Part shown: piece after piece, positions 53,916 through 61,246 of the stretch
Layout: every line of letters begins with the position of its first letter
Position numbering within the stretch: the first letter of the stretch is position 1
Assembly: GCA_964638715.1 (NCBI GenBank)
Contig: CAZWZF010000025.1
Location: forward strand, 1-61,246
Source of the DNA: JBAXQQ01 sp037131695
GTDB lineage: Bacteria > Armatimonadota > Hebobacteria > CAIYQO01
Direction of reading: 5' to 3'
Length of the DNA: 61,246 nt
Notes under the pieces: generated by a model
Told to the model about the DNA's origin: nothing
The model's database searches: none
Seen by the model: the letters and a program-made list of their open reading frames with translations, nothing else
Program-made: the position numbers and the translations under genes

Positions 53916-55001
53916 TCACTCATTCACCATCCGATAATGGCATACTTGGGGTTGGTGTTGTTCCCAATCCCATAGGTGCAGGCTGGATGCCTGGCAATTT
54001 CCCCATTGGCGGCAATCCGCGCAGAAATCATTTTTCATCCATTTGCGGTTGCGCATTTGCTGGTAACGGGTTTCCCATGCCTCATGGAAGGTGAGTTCGT
54101 CGACGTGGCCCTGTATCCATTGCCGTGATAACGATGGACAGGCGGAATAGGAACCATCGCAAAGCAGGCTGGCGATATTTATGCCGGCACCACAATAATA
54201 TGGCGACTGGCGCACTTCGCGTTCCCATTCGCATCCGAGGAATCCTTCCTCGCAATATATCAGAGGCCAGGCGGGGTTAGCAGCGCGTTTCTCCTTTATA
54301 AATTGCAATGTCCGTTTCAACAACTCGCTTGATGTAACCAAACCGTCTTGCTGAACAGCACGACCCTTGGAGAAAATGGAAAAGATGCGCCACCCCTGTA
54401 CCCCCATCTCGCGTAAAAGGTTATACATACGCGGCAATTCATTAATATTTCCGGGGTGGACACAGGTTATCACTTCTACCATATCAAACTGGCGAACTGA
54501 CAGCAGCAAGCGAATGGCGTTAATGGCGCGGGTATAGGCATCCGGGTGATTGCGCAGCCAGTTATTGCTATACTCAAGGCCATCCAGACTCACAGACACC
54601 GTACGCATACCAGTTTGCATACAGTTTTCTACCACCTTCTCTGTAACCATCAACCCATTTGTCACCATTCCACAGGGAAATCCCAAAGTAGAAACTTCCG
54701 CCAATATTTCAAACAGGTCACCCCGCATTAACGGTTCGCCGCCTGTGACTGCCACCATAATGCGCTTCGCGTCATAATTATTGGCGATATCATGAAATAC
54801 ACTCATCACCTTATCAGCGGACAACTCCGGCATTTGCGAGTCGCGGGTGCAGTCCGACCCGCAATGCCTGCAAGTAAGATTGCATTTAAGGGTTGATTCC
54901 CAAAAGAAATAATCCAAATCATGCACGCTTGCCTTCAGACTGATTGCGCGTCTCCATGCCCATTGTTGTATAGCATTGCGTGAATTACGAATAAAACTCA
55001 T
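53916..55001 (-). CDS. Radical SAM/SPASM enzyme of a lipoprotein-linked system
   Basis: A 361-residue radical SAM enzyme. The SAM-cluster motif is Cys40-x3-Cys44-x2-Cys47 in CNLTCRHC. The SPASM region has CGAGIN...LLCDGSYSACPS and FCADCRQWGNCQAS, for auxiliary clusters. Its start overlaps the stop of the lipoprotein gene by four bases (ATGA). The pair fits the rSAM/lipoprotein system defined by TIGRFAM models TIGR04133 and TIGR04134, in which a radical SAM enzyme accompanies a small lipoprotein. Its role is not established; peptide maturation is a guess from SPASM relatives. Confidence 0.88.
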   Translation of the reverse strand: MSFIRNSRNAIQQWAWRRAISLKASVHDLDYFFWESTLKCNLTCRHCGSDCTRDSQMPELSADKVMSVFHDIANNYDAKRIMVAVTGGEPLMRGDLFEILAEVSTLGFPCGMVTNGLMVTEKVVENCMQTGMRTVSVSLDGLEYSNNWLRNHPDAYTRAINAIRLLLSVRQFDMVEVITCVHPGNINELPRMYNLLREMGVQGWRIFSIFSKGRAVQQDGLVTSSELLKRTLQFIKEKRAANPAWPLIYCEEGFLGCEWEREVRQSPYYCGAGINIASLLCDGSYSACPSLSRQWIQGHVDELTFHEAWETRYQQMRNRKWMKNDFCADCRQWGNCQASSLHLWDWEQHQPQVCHYRMVNE

Positions 55002-55423
55002 GGCTTCGGATCCAATTTAAAGTCGATATCAAATGATTTGCTTCCGTCATGATTGATAGAAGGAACATCAATAACCTGACTTTTAGTAGCAAAATCCCCG
55101 CCATTCAAAGGACCGTCCTCGTCAGTCGCGGAAATAGTAACTTTCTCACCGTCAGGATATGGATATTTATTAAAATCATAATAACCGTTGGTAGCTGAAA
55201 TAACATCAGACCAAGGAATATCCGAACTTTGGCGCTTTACAGTAATATGAATACCAGAAATAGGTGTGCCATCACTTTTGGTAACTCTCCCGTTAATTGC
55301 AAGGCGTTCCGGCGCGCCATACATAGCTGGACCATACATACATCCAGACACACCAGCACCAGATATAATAGCCAATCCCATTAACAGAACACGCTTAATA
55401 TTTTTCAAAATTAGATGTGACAT
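54998..55423 (-). CDS. Radical SAM-associated putative lipoprotein
   Basis: A 141-residue lipoprotein: signal peptide and lipobox VSGC, followed by MYGPAMYGAPERLAINGRV, a carboxypeptidase-regulatory-like beta domain (GTPISGIHITVKRQ, ATNGYYDF) and a DEDGPLNGGDF motif. It looks like the partner family TIGR04134. AAGG lies before the start. It is translationally coupled to the radical SAM gene, so it is either the substrate or the anchor of that enzyme. Confidence 0.85.
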   Translation of the reverse strand: MSHLILKNIKRVLLMGLAIISGAGVSGCMYGPAMYGAPERLAINGRVTKSDGTPISGIHITVKRQSSDIPWSDVISATNGYYDFNKYPYPDGEKVTISATDEDGPLNGGDFATKSQVIDVPSINHDGSKSFDIDFKLDPKP

Positions 55424-55550
55424 GGTGTAACCTTATACCTTTACTTTATAAATGAGGTGATTTTTAGATTATTATCAATCAACTTCTATCTTACTTTGAT
55501 ACAAAATCTTAACATCGAAAAATCCAATACTACTTTTAAATATCATTATT

Positions 55551-55587
55551 TATAGTTGTCTCATACAATATGAATGAGGCAACTATA
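55551..55587 (-). terminator. Terminator-like hairpin after the barrel gene
   Basis: Arms TATAGTTGTCTCAT (55551-55564) and ATGAGGCAACTATA (55574-55587) pair over 14 bases with one wobble. It lies about 25 bases past the stop at 55614. Confidence 0.65.
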
Positions 55588-55613
55588 TTATTAATATTTC
55601 AAATTTATCGATT

Positions 55614-56297
55614 TTAATTTAATTTTCTTGTATAAACAATAGTAAGCATTCCACTTAAGGTTGATGGGTTCGCTGATGGATATGATGAAAACTCATTAAC
55701 ATTATTTGCTGGCAATTTAGCATTTATAAAGCGATATTTAGCCTCAATACCTGATTTATCATTTATCTGATATCCCACTAACAAATGGGGAATAAATTTC
55801 ATCTGATTATTATCAAAAATAAAATGTTGTTTTCCGGTTAAAACACCGTTAACTCGCCATTGATATCCACTACCAGCATCATAATCTGATTCATTTGATA
55901 CAAACCCTAAAGCGGCACCTACACCTGCATAAAACGGTGAATCCTCATTTGGAACCATTGTTGCTTCATATCCTAATGAAATTACACGGGCACGAGCTGT
56001 AACTGTAGCTGGAAGAAAATTTGATGTTGTAAAATCAGTATCTTTAGCTCCAGCAGATACATCAAGAAATACTTTTTGTGTCAACTTGTCACTTTCTGAA
56101 ACAGTATATTTGGCTCCTAAGTTGAGCCACAAACCACCATACTGATTAGATACATCATCTCCAGATGGCATTCCTACGCCAATATATCCTTCGATAGGTG
56201 GCTTTTCCTCCTGTGCATATACAGAAGTAACACACGTGGTAATAGCTGCAATAACAAATACCGTAAGCATCAAATGCTTAATGAAAATTTGTTTCAT
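55614..56297 (-). CDS. Outer-membrane beta-barrel protein
   Basis: A 227-residue exported protein with signal peptide (LMLTVFVIAAITTCVTSVYAQ). Alternating hydrophobic strands (GGLWLNLGAKYTV, KVFLDVSAGAKD, RARVISLGYEATM, FYAGVGAALGFV, KFIPHLLVGYQIN, SGIEAKYRFINAKL, SGMLTIVYTRKL) match an OmpA/OmpW-like barrel of about eight strands. GGAGGAAAA precedes the start. A 13-base hairpin separates it from the TPR gene upstream, so it may have its own promoter. Confidence 0.75.
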   Translation of the reverse strand: MKQIFIKHLMLTVFVIAAITTCVTSVYAQEEKPPIEGYIGVGMPSGDDVSNQYGGLWLNLGAKYTVSESDKLTQKVFLDVSAGAKDTDFTTSNFLPATVTARARVISLGYEATMVPNEDSPFYAGVGAALGFVSNESDYDAGSGYQWRVNGVLTGKQHFIFDNNQMKFIPHLLVGYQINDKSGIEAKYRFINAKLPANNVNEFSSYPSANPSTLSGMLTIVYTRKLN

Positions 56298-56348
56298 AGT
56301 TTTCCTCCTATGATTCGATGTCTTCCCAGGAATTATAAATTTTTCCTG

Positions 56349-56381
56349 AGAAGTTCTATATTGAAATTATATAGAACTTCT
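56349..56381 (-). terminator. Terminator after the TPR gene
   Basis: Perfect 13-base arms AGAAGTTCTATAT (56349-56361) and ATATAGAACTTCT (56369-56381) with a 7-base loop. Confidence 0.7.
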
Positions 56382-56400
56382 TTAAATATATCATTTAAAA

Positions 56401-58068
56401 CTAATTTAATCCGTAATATTTTATATGTGTATCAAGTAAATATTCTGCTGCTTTATTATTACCAGTATCATGTAAAATTTTAGCCAAAAGAATACCAGCT
56501 TTAGGGTGAAGTGGATTTGAAGTTGTTATCTCTTCTAATAATTTAGTTGCTTCTTTAATATTTCCTTGACGCAAGTCAATAAGTGCCAATAAATATTTTC
56601 CTTCTACACAATTTTGATTTACAGTTCGATATCGCACTAAATGCCATTTTGCTAATTCAAGATTATCAACCCCAAGAAATGCTGTGGCAAGTTGAAGATG
56701 AATTAATGAATCGCTTCTATTATCCATCAGTGATGTGGTTTTTGTAGCTAAAATAAAATCACATTGTGCTTCATTGCTTGCAAAACCTGAAATAGCATCA
56801 ACCGATCCGCCTATTGTCTGGGTTGTTGATATACCAGCTGATGGTAAATTGATAAGAGTTGGAGTAGGTTTGGAAATAGATGATACAGAACCTTTTTGAT
56901 ACTGTATACCTTGTAATAATGATTCTTGGCATTCCTTTAATGTTTTCTTGGCTTCATCTATATTTGATGAGTCCATCTGAACGACTGCTTTCTTGTAAAG
57001 TAGTTGTCCGTATGTATGCCATGGTAGAAAATCTTTACAATTTTTACCCAAACTCATTTTAGCAGTAGCGATAGAACTATCAAGATCAATATCTGTCATA
57101 GAAACATCCTGCTCTTTTACATTAGGCAAAGTTATTTCTGATAATTTATCATTATATTTTTCAATAGCTTTTGAATTATTATCTTTTGCAAAAGTGTCAA
57201 TTTCTTTTTGGGCATCATTCAGTTCTTCATTATTATCAATAATCTGCATCATGCCTTGCTTCGATCCTTCACCAAATATTACCGGAAGAATATTGTCTGT
57301 AATCGTTGCTGTTAGTATTAGGCGTGTTGCTGATTTGACTTTAGGTGCTTTTACAGAAGTTTGAAATATTAAAATTCCGTTTTCACCCATTGTAGGCTTT
57401 GTCATATTTCGTATTGAAAACTTAACATTAGGGGTTGAAATGGCAAAAAATTCTATTTCCATGCCCGAAGGACGAGATGAAATCGGACCTTGAACACGAA
57501 CTGTTATTGTAGTTGACTCAGATGAAAGTACAACAGGTGGATTAGCTGAAACATCCAATACTTTTAAAATTCCCCATCCAGGTGCAAGTGTTGATGCTAC
57601 CTGTGATTCTGTTGATGATAACAATAATGGTGACAATGATACTACCATTTTATTAGTAGCATCAATTTTTTCAAAAGCTGCTATACCCTGATAAGATGAA
57701 TATCCTTTACATTCTACTTTAATTGGAAAATTTGTTACATTCACCCATTTTGTTTTTTTAGAGCCTTTACCAAATAATAGCTCTAACGGACTTGAGTTTA
57801 AAACTTCACCGAATGTTGCCGCTTCAGAATCAACACGACCGACATGAGCATCAAATGTATATTTCCCTTTGTCATCTGTAGTTTCAGAAAGCCATTTATT
57901 CTGGTCAAGTAAAAATATGCATACCCCTTTGAGTGGCAAACTTGTTTGGGCATCATAGACAGCACCTGTAACAATACCAGTAGATGTTGGCAACACTGGC
58001 GGAGTTGATGCTAATACAGACATTACTGTAATTAGCATGCAGAAAAAGACCATTAGTTTTCGAACCAT
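56401..58068 (-). CDS. Exported carboxypeptidase-regulatory-like and TPR protein
   Basis: A 555-residue exported protein: signal peptide (VFFCMLITVMSVLAS), a carboxypeptidase-regulatory-like domain (~30-110; GIVTGAVYDAQTSLPLKGV, TTDDKGKYTF), a beta-rich middle, and tetratricopeptide repeats at the C-terminus (LIHLQLATAFLGVDNLELAKWHL, EGKYLLALIDLRQGNIKEATKLL, AGILLAKILHDTGNNKAAEYLL). It probably scaffolds an envelope complex. AAGGAGA lies before the start. It sits 135 bases downstream of the 58204 gene in the same direction. Confidence 0.78.
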   Translation of the reverse strand: MVRKLMVFFCMLITVMSVLASTPPVLPTSTGIVTGAVYDAQTSLPLKGVCIFLLDQNKWLSETTDDKGKYTFDAHVGRVDSEAATFGEVLNSSPLELLFGKGSKKTKWVNVTNFPIKVECKGYSSYQGIAAFEKIDATNKMVVSLSPLLLSSTESQVASTLAPGWGILKVLDVSANPPVVLSSESTTITVRVQGPISSRPSGMEIEFFAISTPNVKFSIRNMTKPTMGENGILIFQTSVKAPKVKSATRLILTATITDNILPVIFGEGSKQGMMQIIDNNEELNDAQKEIDTFAKDNNSKAIEKYNDKLSEITLPNVKEQDVSMTDIDLDSSIATAKMSLGKNCKDFLPWHTYGQLLYKKAVVQMDSSNIDEAKKTLKECQESLLQGIQYQKGSVSSISKPTPTLINLPSAGISTTQTIGGSVDAISGFASNEAQCDFILATKTTSLMDNRSDSLIHLQLATAFLGVDNLELAKWHLVRYRTVNQNCVEGKYLLALIDLRQGNIKEATKLLEEITTSNPLHPKAGILLAKILHDTGNNKAAEYLLDTHIKYYGLN

Positions 58069-58203
58069 TTAATTCTCCTTTATAGAATTAATTACAATTC
58101 CCCTTAATGTGCATCTAAAATTGTACATTCATTAATAGTAATCAAATATTATAATTATATTTAAATTATTATTATTTCTTACTGCGTTAAACACGTAAAA
58201 TTA

Positions 58204-60186
58204 TTATTTACGAGTAGTTGTCATTGTTTTAGCTCTGTTCCAGGGTTTAAGATCATTTGCCCATAATGCAGAATCAGCAATCTTCATAATTCCTTCACGC
58301 ATTCCTGATACTAATACATCTTGACCGACGGAATAGACCGTATCTACACCTGCTAATTTAGTACATTCCGACCAGCTATTTACATTGGTGTAATTTCTCA
58401 TTTCTTCAGGTTGGCTTGGGTCTGTTCTATCACCTCTTACAGTAACAGGTATACGGCGTATTACTCGTGAATCACCTTGCTTTTTCAATGCGACTTCTCT
58501 ACTCCAAATTATATTTTGATTACCAGCCATATCTAACACCCGCAAAAATCCTGTTAAGCTTACTGCTGGCATAGTTTGAACAGAATATTCATAATTTACT
58601 GTATATGAATCTCTTTCATTTTCCCATTGAACTTTTTTCGATTTCCATTCCCTCAAATTCTTTTCATATTGTGGCATATCTTCGTATTTCCAGTGAGTAT
58701 AATCATTCTGAAATTTTTCTGAAGCACGTCTTTCTTCTGAATTATTACCGGGATATGTATGTGGACCGAATAAAGGTTTATTATTGGGATCTGGTTCTGA
58801 TGGTGCTTTAGGTTCAGCAATAGTAAATGCTGGAAATGGAGCCGTAAGACGAGTACGAGGAAAATCATATCTAACTTCTGGCTGCAATGTTTTAGCCCAT
58901 AATAATAACACGCCATCAGCATTACTTGCCTGATTAACGTTCTTCTTATCTTCAGGACGACGGAAAGGATCATCATTTTCCGCATCTTTTCCTAATGAAA
59001 TATCTAATAGATTTCCCCAATTTTGCGTACTAACCATAGACTGAACTTTTATATTTAATATCGGGGCAGCGACTTCTTCCAGTCTTTGCTGAAGAACAAT
59101 GCGTTTCCTATCAACATCAGGGGTATCTATAATAGTTCCAATTGCAATGGTTTTCATATATGTTAAATCACAGAGATCAATTGTATATGGACCACCAGCA
59201 TAACTGTTTCTAATAACTTGATTCATCAATGCATCAAAATATTTTTTTGTTGGGGCACAAATAGTCCAGACTTCAACCCCATCTACCTTTTCGCGCTGAG
59301 CGATAGCTTGCCGGCAAAAACGCTGCCAACCAGTTATCCCCATTCTATCTGGAGTTAACTGACTACAATTTGTCTTTAATGTTGGAGGTAGCACTTGTCC
59401 TGCTTCTGTTGCGCCAAACTCTGTATCACCATTCCAATCAATACATATAAACTTATGTGTTAATCCTTTTTCATCGCGGAATTTATCAAAATCATCCAAT
59501 GAATATTCTGTAATAGCAGTATATTTATAAAATTTTTCTAAATTCACAGTCACATTAGTTTGATTAGTTAATAATCCTAATCTATTTACTGGCATCATTT
59601 TTTTATAGGTATCTTTTGATCTATCTTTCATTAATCCATAAGGCATATTCCATAAATCATTTGCCGCTTCCCTTAACCAGCTTAACTCAGGTATATCAAT
59701 TATAACTTGATTTTCTTTACCATATTCTCCCGCATTCTGAACCCAAATACTTACGGTTGCTCTATCTTTTGGAATAGTAGGTGTCAGTGGATATAATGAA
59801 CCAATCAAAAGATTTAACTTCAATTTTTCATCATCTGTTAATTTTGACCTGTCAATTACTAAAATTGTCTCTGTTCGCCTTGTTGCATCATAAGGTAAAA
59901 AATCTTTCTGTTTTTTTCCATAAGTGCCTAATGAGTTTAAAGCAATATAATTACAATGGGGATATTTACCATCCACCCTTAATAATGCCTCACGACATAT
60001 CGGCGGCATCACATCTTCTTTTGAAATGTTGGAAATAACATATACATAGAAATATGTATCACCCCACATGCCTTCATTTTTCCGATTCACGATTTGTTCG
60101 TCATAAGAACCAGCAAAAGATGAAAATATGCAGAATACTGCAAGGGCACAAGCGAATAATAATCGCTTTAAAGATAGGTTTTTCAT
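58204..60186 (-). CDS. Large exported protein of unknown family
   Basis: A 660-residue exported protein with signal peptide (RLLFACALAVFCIFSSFAG). No family is recognised. A stretch near residue 390 (ADGVLLLWAKTLQPEVRY) recalls the last strands of CsgG/GNA1162-like domains. A Pro/Lys-rich segment with coiled-coil-like charge pattern follows, and then a beta-rich C-terminus. CAGGAGAA precedes the start. It begins 18 bases after the FlgT-like gene and is co-transcribed with it. Confidence 0.7.
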   Translation of the reverse strand: MKNLSLKRLLFACALAVFCIFSSFAGSYDEQIVNRKNEGMWGDTYFYVYVISNISKEDVMPPICREALLRVDGKYPHCNYIALNSLGTYGKKQKDFLPYDATRRTETILVIDRSKLTDDEKLKLNLLIGSLYPLTPTIPKDRATVSIWVQNAGEYGKENQVIIDIPELSWLREAANDLWNMPYGLMKDRSKDTYKKMMPVNRLGLLTNQTNVTVNLEKFYKYTAITEYSLDDFDKFRDEKGLTHKFICIDWNGDTEFGATEAGQVLPPTLKTNCSQLTPDRMGITGWQRFCRQAIAQREKVDGVEVWTICAPTKKYFDALMNQVIRNSYAGGPYTIDLCDLTYMKTIAIGTIIDTPDVDRKRIVLQQRLEEVAAPILNIKVQSMVSTQNWGNLLDISLGKDAENDDPFRRPEDKKNVNQASNADGVLLLWAKTLQPEVRYDFPRTRLTAPFPAFTIAEPKAPSEPDPNNKPLFGPHTYPGNNSEERRASEKFQNDYTHWKYEDMPQYEKNLREWKSKKVQWENERDSYTVNYEYSVQTMPAVSLTGFLRVLDMAGNQNIIWSREVALKKQGDSRVIRRIPVTVRGDRTDPSQPEEMRNYTNVNSWSECTKLAGVDTVYSVGQDVLVSGMREGIMKIADSALWANDLKPWNRAKTMTTTRK

Positions 60187-60204
60187 TTTAAATTCTCCTG
60201 TTAG

Positions 60205-61246
60205 TTATTTTAAGTCGCAGGTAATACTGCGGCAATCAATACTTGTAATATTTAATGATATGCCATTTAATTTCTGTAATACTGCAGCAACAGTATTAGC
60301 ATCGCGTTTCGTACGAATACTGAATGTTGCAGAATGAGTACTTCGAAGATCCATCGTTGGATTGCTTATTACGCTGCCTGGCAATGCTGCTTTTAAATTA
60401 GCTTGAATTAAATCAAATTTCTCATATTCGTTGATTTTCCATATACGAATTCGGAATACCGGCGTTCCATAGGCTTTTAACATTTCGCTAACCATGCGAA
60501 CAATCGTCTTTTCTGCGCAAAGCTGTAATGATTTTTTTGCCATTACATTGCCTGTTGGATCTAATTTCGGTTCATCTGTTTTGGTCAAACTCAATGTAGA
60601 ATCTATAGAGGCAATTAACCGTGCTGTCGCACCTTCTGTTAATCTATATTCTACACGGGCATCAAAGCCATCATTGTTTACTCGTTGTTCCGCAAAAGAA
60701 TCTCCTAATGCAAAAATATCAGCTTGGAGTTCTCCAGCAGCTTTTCTAACTAAGTTATCAGCTCTCATATCACCAGTATCTGCTTGTAATAATGATTCGC
60801 GTAGTAACGCTACTTGTGCCTGATCTGGGTCAACTAACTGAAACCGATAATTAAGTAATGCTGCTGCAACGACTGTCTGTACCGCAGGATCCGGAACTAC
60901 TCGACGAATAATAGTCTCTTTTGTCATTACTGCTATACGCGGGGTAACTTTCCCAAAAATTATCCCTACCAATTCACGTACTATCTGCGCAAAGTTAAGT
61001 CTTAAATAATATGCATCATTACGAGGAATTATTTCAGTGACAAATTTGTCTGAAGAATTATATATTTTTTGTTCAATTTCTGGTTTCCATATTTCATACA
61101 CATCTTTGGCATCACCTAATATTTTTTGTTCAACTAACCATTTCACACTATCTGCCATTGCTTGCGGACGTTCCATAGCAGTATTGGTTACAGTTATTTC
61201 ACTTGATGTCCAGGAAATAAGGCTAGTTGTGGTATCACCTTCAGTC
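60205..61246 (-). CDS. FlgT/LPP20-like exported protein, 5' end beyond the window
   Basis: The frame stays open to the window edge, so the true start is outside; the ATG at 61176 is internal. The visible N-terminal part (ITVTNTAMERPQAMADSVKWLVEQKI) has the pattern of FlgT-N/LPP20-type domains, in which a Gly/Ala-rich helix follows a beta strand. The C-terminal half has the alternating strand pattern of CsgG/FlgT-like domains. Such proteins help assemble envelope or flagellar outer rings. It is the most upstream visible gene of the unit with the 58204 gene. Confidence 0.65.
   Translation of the reverse strand, partial: TEGDTTTSLISWTSSEITVTNTAMERPQAMADSVKWLVEQKILGDAKDVYEIWKPEIEQKIYNSSDKFVTEIIPRNDAYYLRLNFAQIVRELVGIIFGKVTPRIAVMTKETIIRRVVPDPAVQTVVAAALLNYRFQLVDPDQAQVALLRESLLQADTGDMRADNLVRKAAGELQADIFALGDSFAEQRVNNDGFDARVEYRLTEGATARLIASIDSTLSLTKTDEPKLDPTGNVMAKKSLQLCAEKTIVRMVSEMLKAYGTPVFRIRIWKINEYEKFDLIQANLKAALPGSVISNPTMDLRSTHSATFSIRTKRDANTVAAVLQKLNGISLNITSIDCRSITCDLK

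Overview
The window reads as an AT-rich chromosomal segment of a Gram-negative, saccharolytic bacterium. Several features point to the PVC/Planctomycetes neighbourhood, most likely a Lentisphaerota-like lineage, with Armatimonadota as an alternative: DUF4838-type enzymes, FAD_oxidored proteins and unusual TIM-barrel glycosidases in sugar loci, an H-X9-DG carboxy-terminus, CsgG-like proteins, and an outer-membrane barrel. The phylum is an inference; no rRNA or universal marker is present.

Region 1 (1-24 kb) is a carbohydrate-degradation locus. A minus-strand operon encodes a clan GH-A glycosidase, a secreted SGNH esterase and a secreted CBM9-like/glycosidase protein. A second minus-strand unit carries a TIM-barrel glycosidase-like protein and a QueG-like Fe-S protein. 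A plus-strand series encodes a GH27 alpha-galactosidase, a DUF4838 protein, an alpha/alpha-barrel enzyme, an FAD oxidoreductase, a secreted glycosidase-like protein and a paralogue of the TIM-barrel protein. Three promoters share the same layout: TTGACA, a -10 box, then the operator AGTTAGCGTGAAC(T). One of them now sits in front of a truncated copy of the first glycosidase.

Region 2 (24-34 kb) is a decayed mobile or accessory island. It holds a tyrosine recombinase that has lost its catalytic C-terminus, an AAA/DUF4143 ATPase, a DUF1778-GNAT toxin-antitoxin pair with a clear autoregulatory operator, remnants of AlbA_2-type regulators with 12-bp repeats, DUF932 and RadC genes, an intact integrase, an excisionase, and a very short hydrophobic peptide gene.

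Region 3 (34-61 kb) is a cell-envelope cluster and the most interesting part. It encodes four paralogous exported proteins with an NPCBM-like domain followed by C2H2 zinc fingers; three of them end in a CsgG-like domain. It also encodes two exported CsgG-like proteins with FG-GAP-like tails, a caspase/gingipain-like lipoprotein, an ankyrin/H-X9-DG fusion, an SPFH-GYF_2 protein with zinc-ribbon membrane proteins, a radical-SAM/lipoprotein pair, a beta-barrel protein, and a group with a TPR protein and a FlgT-like protein that runs off the window end. Five intergenic sites match one extracytoplasmic-function (ECF) sigma-type promoter, GGAACTT-N16-GACTA. They sit in front of the three NPCBM-zinc finger-CsgG transcription units, the protease-like lipoprotein and a small membrane protein. 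This suggests one envelope-stress or envelope-assembly regulon that does not seem to match a described system.
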